In this document: piece by piece, positions 1 through 9,087 of the stretch | Position numbering within the stretch: position 1 is the stretch's first letter | Layout of the letters: each line of letters starts with the position of its first letter | From: an uncultured Rubrobacteraceae bacterium | GTDB lineage: Bacteria; Actinomycetota; Rubrobacteria; Rubrobacterales; Rubrobacteraceae | Assembly: GCA_902806105.1 (NCBI GenBank) | Contig: CADCVI010000240.1 | Coordinates: 1-19,981 of the forward strand | DNA length: 19,981 nt | Direction of reading: 5' to 3' | The notes under the pieces: generated by a model | What the model saw: the letters and a program-made list of their open reading frames with translations, nothing else | Database searches by the model: none | What the model was told of the DNA's origin: nothing | Made by a program: the position numbers and the translations under genes

Positions 1-2076
<2,076 letters not shown>

Positions 2077-2129
2077 GGGCCGCGTGCCGCGAGGATCTCC
2101 TCCGGCGCCCGCAACGCCCCGCGACCTCC

Positions 2130-2639
2130 GTGGCCCTCCTCACCGGGGAGAGGGCCGGCAGAATCTGCACGGTCTCCGCGGGCGCCGTATCCGTTCGCGC
2201 GACGTTCTCCGGACCCCCCGGCGAACCGCCGCCCCGTCCGGTGCTGCCGGACCCGTGCCCGAACGCGAGCTACCACGCGCTGCGCAGACGAAGGAGCGGT
2301 GAGGAGCTGAAGCTCACCTGCGAGGTACGCGCGACTCGCTCGGAAGACCTGGCCGCGTCCGTGGACGATCTCCTGCGCGCCCTCTCGGCCCACGCCGCCC
2401 TCGTCGGGGCAATCTTCGAGGTGCGGGTTTTGCGTATCGCCGACCCACTGGTGCCCGCCGCCGCCGCCGTCGGGGAGCTCGCCCGTCACCTCTTGGCGTC
2501 GGGTCTCGGGGTAAGCTTCGGCCCCTCGCCGGTTCCCGCGCCCGACGGGGCCGTGGTCTGCTTGGGAGCCTCGGGGGACGAGCGCCGGATCGAACGAATC
2601 CTCCGGGAGCATCCCGCGTGGCAGCCCGTCTACCCCTGA
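2130..2639 (+). CDS. Hypothetical protein, about 169 residues
   Basis: I do not recognise this protein. The frame shows the strong G/C third-position bias of its neighbours up to the stop, and the segment from ELKLTCEVRATRSEDLAASVDDLLRAL onwards looks like a folded alpha/beta protein (IFEVRVLRIADPLVP, then VGELARHLLASGLGVSF, then GAVVCLGASGDERRIERIL). No signal peptide or membrane segment is seen. The start is uncertain: GTG 2130 is the first usual start codon after pyrG but has no Shine-Dalgarno and sits at the edge of a strong hairpin; GTG 2241 is an alternative that would give about 132 residues. The gene overlaps the DUF3866 gene by 22 bp, so it probably belongs to the same transcript. 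No function is proposed. Confidence 0.6.
   Translation: MALLTGERAGRICTVSAGAVSVRATFSGPPGEPPPRPVLPDPCPNASYHALRRRRSGEELKLTCEVRATRSEDLAASVDDLLRALSAHAALVGAIFEVRVLRIADPLVPAAAAVGELARHLLASGLGVSFGPSPVPAPDGAVVCLGASGDERRIERILREHPAWQPVYP
2132..2156 (+). terminator. Stem-loop after pyrG (possible terminator or repeat remnant)
   Basis: GGCCCTC (2132-2138) can pair with GAGGGCC (2150-2156) across an 11-nt loop, beginning 55 nt after the pyrG stop. No T tract follows, so it would be an atypical terminator. The right arm is part of a 14-bp direct repeat, ACCGGGGAGAGGGC, present at 2053-2066 and again at 2142-2155. It could equally be an intergenic repeat remnant or structure inside the next gene. Confidence 0.35.
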
Positions 2640-3646
2640 TCCTGCGCCGGGCTCGCGTCACGGAGGCGGGCGGGCGCTACCTCCGGGTGGAGCTCCTGGA
2701 GGGCCCCCTGCGCGGCCACGACCTCCCCGCGCTCCGTGCTCCCGGTTCGGGCCACGAGGCCGGGGATGAGGTCGTCGTCAACCTCCTCGGCCCGGAGATG
2801 GGGCTCGGCACGGGCGGTGTCGCCTTCGTCGTGCCGGGGGCGCTCGGCGGGTCGACACCAACCAACGAGGGCCACTTCGTGAAGCTGCCGTACACCCCGC
2901 TCCAGTTTCCGGCCCCTCCGCCACTTGAGAAGGAAGACCTCGTCGGGGTGCCGGTAGTGGTCCTGCCGCTCCATTCCCACCTCGCGCCCGCCTGCTGCGC
3001 CGCCGCCGAGCTCAGGCCGGGGGCGAGGGTAGCGTTCGTCTGGCAGGAGGGCGGCGCGCTGCCGGTAGAGTTCTCGGGGGTCGTCGGCGACCTCTCGGAG
3101 CGTGGCCTGCTGCACGCGGTCGTCTCCTGTGGGCCGTGTTACGGGGGGGATGTCGAGGCGCCGAACGTCTACTCGGGGCTCCTGGCCGCCGCCGGGCCGG
3201 ACGTCGAGGCGGAGCTCGTGATCTGCGGGATCGGGCCCGGCGTGGTTGGGACGGCGACCCCCCACGGCCACGGCGGGATGGCCGCCGCCGTCGCGCTCAA
3301 CGCCGCCTCCTCTCTCGGTGCCTCCCCGGTCCTCGCCCCCCGGCTCTCCGGCGCCGACCCGAGGGCATGCCACAGGGGCGTCTCACACCACACCTTCGCA
3401 GTCCTCCGGGCAGCGCTCGCGGGACTTCGCGTGGCGCTGCCCGAAGGGGTAGACGGGCTACCCGGTGGAATCCCGCAGGGGTTGCCCCCGCGCCACTCGT
3501 ACGAGCGCGTCCCTTACGGTGCCGCTGGATTAGAGGGGCGACACGGAGTAACCTTCACAAGCATGGGACGCACCTACAAAGACGATCCGGTCTTCTTCGA
3601 CGCCGCAGCCGCCGCCGTCGCGCTCGCCCTCGGGGGTGGAGCATGA
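2618..3646 (+). CDS. DUF3866 family protein
   Basis: A 342-residue protein that I assign to DUF3866, a family of unknown function found mainly in Gram-positive bacteria and often near pyrG, ald or xerD. Visible candidate functional residues are LPLHSHLAPACC (His119, His121, Cys126, Cys127), a CGPC pair (Cys171, Cys174), a glycine-rich GPGVVGTATPHGHGG loop (His216, His218) and CHRGVSHHT (Cys251, His252, His257, His258). Such Cys/His clustering suggests metal or cofactor binding, but that is inference. There is no signal peptide or membrane helix, so it is probably cytoplasmic. GTG 2618 overlaps the preceding gene by 22 bp, and its stop overlaps the next start (ATGA, 3643-3646), so translation is likely coupled. 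Confidence 0.85.
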   Translation: MAARLPLILRRARVTEAGGRYLRVELLEGPLRGHDLPALRAPGSGHEAGDEVVVNLLGPEMGLGTGGVAFVVPGALGGSTPTNEGHFVKLPYTPLQFPAPPPLEKEDLVGVPVVVLPLHSHLAPACCAAAELRPGARVAFVWQEGGALPVEFSGVVGDLSERGLLHAVVSCGPCYGGDVEAPNVYSGLLAAAGPDVEAELVICGIGPGVVGTATPHGHGGMAAAVALNAASSLGASPVLAPRLSGADPRACHRGVSHHTFAVLRAALAGLRVALPEGVDGLPGGIPQGLPPRHSYERVPYGAAGLEGRHGVTFTSMGRTYKDDPVFFDAAAAAVALALGGGA

Positions 3647-4776
3647 GGATCGGGGTGGTGCGGGAGCTGACGTCCGGGGAGGGCAGGGTCGCCCTGATGC
3701 CCCACGCCGTCCACGAGCTCGTCAGGGCCGGGCACAGGGTCCACGTCGAGGCCGGGGCCGGGGAGGGGGCGGCCGTCTCCGATGAGGAGTACCGGGCCGC
3801 GGGGGCGCGGGTCGTCGCCGGGGCGGAGGTGGCGTGGCACGACTCGGAGATCGTCGCAAAGGTCTTCGGGCCCCTGCCGGAGGAGTACGGGTACCTGAGG
3901 GAGGGGCTCGTCCTCTTCGCCTTCCTCTCCCTGGCGGTCGACGCGCGCCTCCTGGAGGCCCTCGTCGCCTCGCGGTGCGCCGCGTTCTCGATGGAGGCAA
4001 TCGGCGACGGCAGGGGAGGGCTGCCCGTGCTGGCGCCGATGAGCGAGATCGCCGGCCGCATAGCCCCCCAGATCGGGGCTCACCTCCTCCAGCGCCCCTC
4101 CGGCGGCCGGGGCATCCTGCTCGGGGGCGCCTCCGGGGTGCGTCCGGGGCGCGTCGTCGTGCTCGGGGCCGGCATCGTGGGCTCGGGGGCCGCGTGCGTG
4201 GCCAGCGGCCTCGGCGCCGACGTGACGGTGATCGACCGGGACCTGGGGCGCCTGCGGCGCCTGGAAGCGATGCGCCTCGGGGGCGTCAAGACGCTCGCCG
4301 CGAGCAGCATGGGGATTCGCGAGGTCGTCCCCGAGGCCGACCTCCTCATCGGGGCGGTGCTCGTCGTCGATTCCAGGACCCCGCACCTCGTCGACCGCGA
4401 GACCGTCCGCGCGATGAGGGACGGCAGCGTGATCGTTGACGTCGACGTGGACCAGGGCGGCTGCGTGGAGACCTCGCGCCCGACCACCCTGGAAGATCCT
4501 ACCTTCGTCGACGAGGGCGTGACCCACTACTGCGTGAAGAACGTCCCCGCCGCCGTCCCCGTGACCTCCGCCCACGCCCTCTCCAACGCCCTCGTCCCGC
4601 ACGTCCGGCGCGTCGCGGGACACGGCCTCGTCGACGCCCTGAACGCCGACCCCGGCCTCGCGCGCGGCGCTTCGGTGGTCGAGGGCCGCCTCGTCAGCCC
4701 TACCCTTGCCCGCGAGCACGCGGCCGAACACCACCCGCTGAGCTCGGTCCTACCCCTCCACGCGGAGGCCCGGTGA
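3643..4776 (+). CDS. ald: Alanine dehydrogenase family protein with substituted catalytic residues
   Basis: The 377-residue protein aligns without gaps over its first 280 residues to M. tuberculosis alanine dehydrogenase, which interconverts L-alanine and pyruvate plus ammonia using NAD. It keeps Arg15 (EGRVALMP), the Rossmann motif LGAGIVGSGAA (about 174-184) with the NAD-selecting Asp198 (VIDRD), Asp270 in DVDVDQGGC, and the RPTT and PAAVPVTSA segments. However, position 75, lysine in KVKEP of true Ald, is Phe (KVFGP, codon TTC at 3865), and position 96, the catalytic histidine, is Ser (FLSLA, codon TCC at 3928). It therefore probably binds NAD but may not be an ordinary alanine dehydrogenase. 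It lies between DUF3866 and scpA with 4-bp overlaps on both sides. An ald gene in this neighbourhood is, from memory, usual for Actinobacteria. Family membership is certain; activity is in doubt. Confidence 0.85.
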   Translation: MRIGVVRELTSGEGRVALMPHAVHELVRAGHRVHVEAGAGEGAAVSDEEYRAAGARVVAGAEVAWHDSEIVAKVFGPLPEEYGYLREGLVLFAFLSLAVDARLLEALVASRCAAFSMEAIGDGRGGLPVLAPMSEIAGRIAPQIGAHLLQRPSGGRGILLGGASGVRPGRVVVLGAGIVGSGAACVASGLGADVTVIDRDLGRLRRLEAMRLGGVKTLAASSMGIREVVPEADLLIGAVLVVDSRTPHLVDRETVRAMRDGSVIVDVDVDQGGCVETSRPTTLEDPTFVDEGVTHYCVKNVPAAVPVTSAHALSNALVPHVRRVAGHGLVDALNADPGLARGASVVEGRLVSPTLAREHAAEHHPLSSVLPLHAEAR

Positions 4777-5522
4777 GCGGTGAGGTGGTTCGGGCCACCG
4801 GCGGGGCGGCTTCCTTGAGCGCCTTCACCGTCGAGCTCGACGTCTACTCCGGCCCCTACGAGGGCCTGCTCGCCCTTATCCTGCGGGAGGAGCTGGAGAT
4901 CTTCGAGGTCCCCCTCGCCGAGATCGTGAACCTCTACCGCGTCTCGGAGGGCCTCGCCGAGGGCTCCCCCGGGGCCCTGGAGCGCGACACGGACTTTGTA
5001 GACTCCGCGACCTCCCTCGTCCTCCTGAAGGGCCGATCCCTGGTCCCCGCGGGCTCCGAGGCCGGTGAAGACGAGGCCGATGAGGCGATCTCCCCGGAGG
5101 AGCTGGAGGAGCGCCTCGTCACCTACCTCAAGCTCCGCCGCGCCGCCGACGCCATCGGCGAGCGCCTCCGGCGCAACGCCGGGTTTTACCCGTCCGGGCA
5201 CGCGCCCCCGCCGAAGCCCGGACAACTGCGGATAAAGCCCGAGAAGGTCTCGGCAGCGGCCCGCCGGGCGTTCTCCCGGACGGTCGAGCCCGAGACTCGT
5301 CATCTCGGACCGATCACGGTGACCGTCGGCGAGCTTGTAGCGATGCTGCGCCGGTCACTCGTCGCGGGCGAGCCGGTCTCGTTCGAGGGTCTGACGCGAG
5401 ATATGGACCGCCTCCGCCGCGCCGTGACGTTCGCCGCCGCTTTAAGCCTCGCCTCCGAGGGCAGCATAACCCTCGTCCAGCCCGAACCCTTCGGCCCCCT
5501 GACCCTGAGGCCCGCAGGATGA
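4773..5522 (+). CDS. scpA: Segregation and condensation protein A (kleisin)
   Basis: ScpA is the kleisin subunit that joins SMC and ScpB into the bacterial condensin, which compacts and segregates the chromosome. The 249-residue product has the N-terminal SMC-contacting region FTVELDVYSGPYEGLLALI (about residues 18-36) followed by EIFEVPLAEI, the central ATSLVLLKGRSLVP motif, an acidic linker (GSEAGEDEADEAISPEE), and a C-terminal winged helix ending SEGSITLVQPEPFGPL. The GTG start at 4773 overlaps the previous stop (GTGA), and its own stop overlaps the scpB start (ATGA at 5519-5522). This coupling is usual for scpAB and helps keep subunit ratios fixed. No ParA-like gene lies next to it, unlike in M. 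tuberculosis. Confidence 0.95.
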   Translation: MSGEVVRATGGAASLSAFTVELDVYSGPYEGLLALILREELEIFEVPLAEIVNLYRVSEGLAEGSPGALERDTDFVDSATSLVLLKGRSLVPAGSEAGEDEADEAISPEELEERLVTYLKLRRAADAIGERLRRNAGFYPSGHAPPPKPGQLRIKPEKVSAAARRAFSRTVEPETRHLGPITVTVGELVAMLRRSLVAGEPVSFEGLTRDMDRLRRAVTFAAALSLASEGSITLVQPEPFGPLTLRPAG

Positions 5523-6127
5523 GCGAAGCGGCTTCCCCACAGAACGCGGCCCCCGAGCACCTGATCGAGGCCGTCCTCCTGTCGAGCCCCGGGCCCGTGG
5601 TCCTGCCCGACCTTCTGGCCGCCACGGGACTACAGGAGGAAGACGCCCTCGCGGCCCTCGAAAACCTCCGTCTCCGCTACTCGCCGGGGTCCTCCGGGAT
5701 CGTGCTGCGCGAGGCGGCCGGGGGGTACGGCCTCGCGACGAACCCGGCCTGCGCTGCGGCGGTCGAGCGCTTCCGCCGGGAGGCGCGTCCGGCCCCGCTC
5801 TCCGGCGCCGCCCACGAGGTGCTCGCCTGCGTCCTGTACCTCGGGCCCCTGACGCGCGCCGCCGTCTCCGCCGCGCGCGGCGTAAACTCCGACGCGGTGG
5901 TCCGGAACCTGATCGAACGGAACCTCATCGTCGAGAAGGGTCACGACGAGGCTCTCCCCGGCTCCCCCGCCCTCCTCGCCGTCACGGGTGACTTCCTCGC
6001 CGCCGCGGGCGCCAAAGACGCGGACGACTTCCCAGCCCTCGACTCCCTCGTGGACGAGGCCGAGATCTCGCGCGTCCGCGAGCGCGTCTCCGGGGCGAAG
6101 CCGGACGCCTCCCCGGCGGGGACCTGA
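5519..6127 (+). CDS. scpB: Segregation and condensation protein B
   Basis: ScpB dimers bind the middle of ScpA in the SMC-ScpAB condensin complex. The 202-residue protein shows two winged-helix domains. The second is clear: LSGAAHEVLACVLYLGPLTRAAV, then the diagnostic RGVNSDAVVRNLIERNLI, then the wing ending ALLAVTGDFL. The first (HLIEAVLLSSPGPVVLPDLLAATG) is more divergent. The C-terminal 45 residues, after AKDADDFPALDSL, are charged and probably disordered. The ATG at 5519 overlaps the scpA stop by 4 bp, and rluB begins 4 bp after the scpB stop. Confidence 0.94.
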   Translation: MSEAASPQNAAPEHLIEAVLLSSPGPVVLPDLLAATGLQEEDALAALENLRLRYSPGSSGIVLREAAGGYGLATNPACAAAVERFRREARPAPLSGAAHEVLACVLYLGPLTRAAVSAARGVNSDAVVRNLIERNLIVEKGHDEALPGSPALLAVTGDFLAAAGAKDADDFPALDSLVDEAEISRVRERVSGAKPDASPAGT

Positions 6128-6131
6128 CCCC

Positions 6132-6842
6132 TTGCGCCTCCAGGCCTTCCTCGCCAGAAGCGGCGCCGCCCCGTCCCGCCGCAAGGCGGAGTCCCTCATC
6201 ACGAGCGGACGCGTCGAGGTTAACGGCAGGACCGCCACCCTCGGCGAGGGGGTCGAGCCCGAGACCGACCGGGTCCTCCTCGACGGCGCGCCGGTCGAGC
6301 TCCCTAGCACCCACGCCTACCTCGCCCTGAACAAGCCCGCCGGATACCTAACCACCCTCCACGACGACCGCGGCCGCCCCACGGTGGTCTCGCTCATGCC
6401 GCAGGACGTCCCCGGCCTCGTCCCCGTCGGCCGCCTCGACGCGGGCACCACCGGGCTCCTCCTCCTCACGAACGACGGCGCCCTCGCCCACCACATAACC
6501 CACCCCTCCTCCGGGATAGAAAAGGAATACGAGCTGACCATAAGAACCCCCTTCCCCGAAAGCTCCCTCGAGGCCCTCGCCGAAGGCCCCCAACTTGACG
6601 ACGGCAAGATGCTCCCGCCGAAGCTCGCGGCCCCGCGCCACGCCCCCGGCCACGCGTCCCTGAACATGACCATCCACGAGGGCCGTAACCGCATAATACG
6701 TCGTGCTTGCGAGGCGGTCGGGCTCCGTTTGATGCGGCTGAAGCGGGTGAGGGTCGGTCCCGTGGAGCTTGGCCGTCTGCGGGAGGGGCGGTACAGGGCG
6801 TTGACGCGCGACGAGTTGCGGGGTTTGGGGGGCGGAGGATGA
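6132..6842 (+). CDS. rluB: 23S rRNA pseudouridine synthase, RluB type
   Basis: Converts a uridine of the large-subunit rRNA to pseudouridine (family role; B. subtilis and E. coli RluB modify U2605 by E. coli numbering). The 236-residue product begins with an S4 RNA-binding domain, MRLQAFLARSGAAPSRRKAESLITSGRVEVNG, followed by the RsuA/RluB catalytic core with the essential Asp103 in VGRLDAGTTGLLLLTNDG, then YELTI and the EGRNRIIRRACEAVGLRLMRLKRVRVG motif. The start is taken as TTG 6132 because the S4 domain begins exactly there; the same frame is open upstream but falls inside scpB. Its stop overlaps the aroA start (ATGA at 6839-6842). Which uridine is modified cannot be read from the sequence alone. 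Confidence 0.92.
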   Translation: MRLQAFLARSGAAPSRRKAESLITSGRVEVNGRTATLGEGVEPETDRVLLDGAPVELPSTHAYLALNKPAGYLTTLHDDRGRPTVVSLMPQDVPGLVPVGRLDAGTTGLLLLTNDGALAHHITHPSSGIEKEYELTIRTPFPESSLEALAEGPQLDDGKMLPPKLAAPRHAPGHASLNMTIHEGRNRIIRRACEAVGLRLMRLKRVRVGPVELGRLREGRYRALTRDELRGLGGGG

Positions 6843-8185
6843 GCGGGGGGCGGACGAGGCCTGTTGCCGGGGTGCCGGGGGTGGACTTCACGGTCGAGGA
6901 CGTGAGGGGCGAGTTCCCCGCCGAGATCGAGATAAAGCCTCTGGGACGCCCCGTAGACGCGACCGTGAGGGTGCCGGGCTCCAAGAGCGTGACCAACCGC
7001 GCTCTCGTGGTGGCGGCGCTCGCCGAGGGGAGGTCCAGGATCCTGAACCCCCTGTTCAGCGACGATTCGTACTGGCTCATGGACGCCCTGGTGCGGCTCG
7101 GCTTCGAGGTCCGCGCCGACCGCGAGGGGGGGGAGGTCGAGATCAAGGGCCTCGGTGGCCGCATCCCGAACGGCGACGTCGACGTCTTCGTGGGCAACGC
7201 GGGCACGGTGGCACGCTTCCTCCCCCCGGCGCTCGCCCTCGGCCCGGGCCCGTATCGCCTTGACGGAGTCCCCCGCATGCGCGAGCGTCCGGTAGGTGAT
7301 CTGGTAGACGCGATGCGCGTCCTCGGGGCGGACGTCCGCTACGCCGGCGAGGAGGGCCGCTTTCCCCTCGTGGTCGGGGGCGGGGGCATCCGCGGGGGCG
7401 CCGCGACGGTCGAGGGCAGCAAGAGCAGCCAGTTTTTGAGCGGCCTCCTGATGGCCGCCCCCTGCGCAAAGAACAGCGTCACCCTGGAGGTAGAGGGCGA
7501 ACTCGTCTCCAAACCGTACGTCGGCATCACCACGGGCGTGATGCGGGCCTTCGGCGTCCACGTCTACGAACGGACCGGCCGGTTCGAGATTAAACCCTCG
7601 ACCTACGCGGCCCGGGACTACCCCGTAGAGCCGGACGCCTCCGGAGCCTCATACTTCATGGCCGCCGCCGCCGTCACGGGAGGGCGCGTCACCATCCCCG
7701 GCCTCGGCGCCTCCTCGCCCCAGGGCGACCTGCGCTTCGCCGAAGTCCTCCAAAAGATGGGCTGCGAGGTCGACATCGCTGAAGACAGCGTCGAAGTCCG
7801 GGGCCCGCGCCGCCTCAAGGGCGTCGAAGTAGACATGAACGCGTACTCCGACACCATGATCACGCTAGCCGCCATCGCCCCCTTCGCCGAAGGCCCGACC
7901 ACCATCCGAAACGTCGAACACACCCGCCACCAGGAGACCGACCGCATCGCCGCAACCGCCGCCGAACTCTCCCGCCTCGGCGCAAAAGTACACGAATACC
8001 AGGACGGTATCCGCATAATACCTCAACGATTGTCGCCTGCTTCGGTCCACACATACGATGACCACCGGATGGCGATGGGTTTCGCGGTTACGGGGCTGGT
8101 TGCGTCCGGGATACGCATCCAGGATCCCGCCTGCGTAACCAAGACGTTCCCGGATTACTTCCGGAAGCTCGACGGGTTGAGGTAA
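6839..8185 (+). CDS. aroA: 3-phosphoshikimate 1-carboxyvinyltransferase (EPSP synthase)
   Basis: Transfers enolpyruvate from PEP to shikimate-3-phosphate, the sixth step of the shikimate pathway to aromatic amino acids. The 448-residue protein has PGSKSVTNRA (Lys49, equal to E. coli Lys22), the PEP loop VGNAGTVARFL (about 118-128), EGSKSSQFLSGLLMAAP, YSDTMITLAAIAP (catalytic Asp338), RHQETDRI and DHRMAMGFAV (408-410). After the loop Arg it has Phe where E. coli has Pro101, resembling the actinobacterial type rather than the enterobacterial one. The ATG at 6839 overlaps the rluB stop and gives an N-terminal extension of about 30 residues before IKPLGRPVDATVRVPGSK; a later GTG (6881 or 6902) is possible. 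It is the last gene of the overlapping block. Confidence 0.96.
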   Translation: MSGGRTRPVAGVPGVDFTVEDVRGEFPAEIEIKPLGRPVDATVRVPGSKSVTNRALVVAALAEGRSRILNPLFSDDSYWLMDALVRLGFEVRADREGGEVEIKGLGGRIPNGDVDVFVGNAGTVARFLPPALALGPGPYRLDGVPRMRERPVGDLVDAMRVLGADVRYAGEEGRFPLVVGGGGIRGGAATVEGSKSSQFLSGLLMAAPCAKNSVTLEVEGELVSKPYVGITTGVMRAFGVHVYERTGRFEIKPSTYAARDYPVEPDASGASYFMAAAAVTGGRVTIPGLGASSPQGDLRFAEVLQKMGCEVDIAEDSVEVRGPRRLKGVEVDMNAYSDTMITLAAIAPFAEGPTTIRNVEHTRHQETDRIAATAAELSRLGAKVHEYQDGIRIIPQRLSPASVHTYDDHRMAMGFAVTGLVASGIRIQDPACVTKTFPDYFRKLDGLR

Positions 8186-8223
8186 CCCGGGCGCGATCTC
8201 CCGGTTCTCATAAGAAATGAGAA
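8184..8223 (+). terminator. Tandem overlapping hairpins after aroA
   Basis: AACCCGGG (8184-8191, one bulged C) can pair with CCCGGTT (8200-8206). Directly behind it TTCTCAT (8205-8211) pairs with ATGAGAA (8217-8223) across a 5-nt loop; the two stems share two bases and so compete. No T tract follows. The position right at the aroA stop and before a gap of about 300 bp suggests the end of the operon, but an operator role for the AT-rich second palindrome is possible. Confidence 0.4.
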
Positions 8224-8493
8224 GGGAGGCTGCAGGGGCCGGTCCGACTTTTGCGATCTCCTGACGTAAGGCGCCGGTCTGTACGACGCGGTCCCCGTGA
8301 ACACCGGGTGCGAGGGGAGCGTCGTGACTTCCTCGTTCGTGCTTCGTTCGGCGACGCGGTCTGGGGTGGTGACCGAAGCTCCGTCGGACAACGTCTTCGA
8401 GCATGGGCTGGTGGCGGCTTCGATGCCCCGGCAGCCGGAGCGACAGGCGTAGTTTCGTAGTCTCGGGAACCTCCGGGCCCATGGGGTTGTACC
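8186..8493 (+). other. Intergenic region between aroA and the ECF sigma gene
   Basis: About 308 bp without a supported gene. Short frames exist on both strands but show no family motif and no usable ribosome binding site. What it holds: the two hairpins after aroA at its left end, a 9-bp direct repeat GCGATCTCC (about 8192 and 8254) that may be chance, and at its right end the candidate ECF promoter (8465-8493). Confidence 0.6.
8465..8493 (+). promoter_or_regulatory. Candidate ECF-type promoter before the sigma gene
   Basis: GGGAACC (8465-8471), then 17 nt, then GTACC (8489-8493). GGAAC is the usual -35 element of ECF sigma promoters. The same two elements with the same 17-nt spacing recur before the DUF4349 gene (9985-10013), which suggests autoregulation by the neighbouring sigma factor. 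The pairing is seen in the sequence; promoter activity is inferred. Confidence 0.5.
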
Positions 8494-9087
8494 TTGAGTC
8501 GGAGGGGCCGGAGAGGGGGAGGGCTGGACGCCGCATCGGAGGACTCGAAGCTAATCGAGCGGGCGAAGGGGGGCGACATCGCGGCGTACGAGGATCTCGT
8601 GCGCGCGCATCAGCGGATCGCGTTCCGTGCGGCTTACCTGATCCTCCGTGATCCCGTCGAGGCGGAGGATGCGTTGCAGGAAGGGTTCGTGAGCGCGTAC
8701 CGCGCGCTGGCGAAATTCAGGGCGGGATCTCCGTTCGGGCCCTGGATCCTTACGATAGTCTCCAACGAGGCGAGGAACAGGCGCAAGGCCGCGAGCCGCA
8801 GGACCGGTCTTCTCCTGAGAGCCGCAGAGGAGGCACCGCGGTCCGATGCATCACCCTCCCCGGAGGCGGCGGTCGTAGCCGCCGAGCGGCGGGCCGAACT
8901 TCTGGGGGCCATCGAGGGGCTGCGCGAGGACGACCGGGCCGTGATCGGCTACCGCTACTTCCTGGACCTGTCTGAGGCGGAGACCGCCGAGGTTCTCGGC
9001 TGCGCCCGCGGCACGGTCAAGTCGCGGCTCTCGCGGGCACTCGGACGTCTCAGACAGGCCATGAGGAAGGAGGAAGATGCCGGATAG
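8494..9087 (+). CDS. RNA polymerase sigma factor, ECF subfamily
   Basis: A group 4 (extracytoplasmic function) sigma factor that would direct RNA polymerase to a small stress regulon. From TTG 8494 it is 197 residues. Region 2 runs from YEDLVRAHQRIAFRAAYLI through DPVEAEDALQEGFVSAYRAL to WILTIVSNEARNRRK; region 4 is LLGAIEGLREDDRAVIGYRYF followed by LSEAETAEVLGCARGTVKSRLSRALGRLRQAM, a clear helix-turn-helix. The linker between them is Ala-, Pro- and Glu-rich. The start is doubtful: TTG 8494 directly follows the candidate -10 box, so a transcript from that promoter would begin inside the frame. A CTG at 8524, just behind a purine-rich stretch (8500-8523), would give the typical MDAASEDSKLIERAKGGD. 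It overlaps the downstream membrane protein gene by 11 bp, the usual sigma/anti-sigma arrangement. Confidence 0.88.
   Translation: MSRRGRRGGGLDAASEDSKLIERAKGGDIAAYEDLVRAHQRIAFRAAYLILRDPVEAEDALQEGFVSAYRALAKFRAGSPFGPWILTIVSNEARNRRKAASRRTGLLLRAAEEAPRSDASPSPEAAVVAAERRAELLGAIEGLREDDRAVIGYRYFLDLSEAETAEVLGCARGTVKSRLSRALGRLRQAMRKEEDAG

Noticed and set aside
8155..8579. Short minus-strand frames over the aroA-sigma gap
   Set aside because: No family motifs, no ribosome sites, and arginine/proline/serine-rich composition typical of antisense frames in GC-rich DNA.
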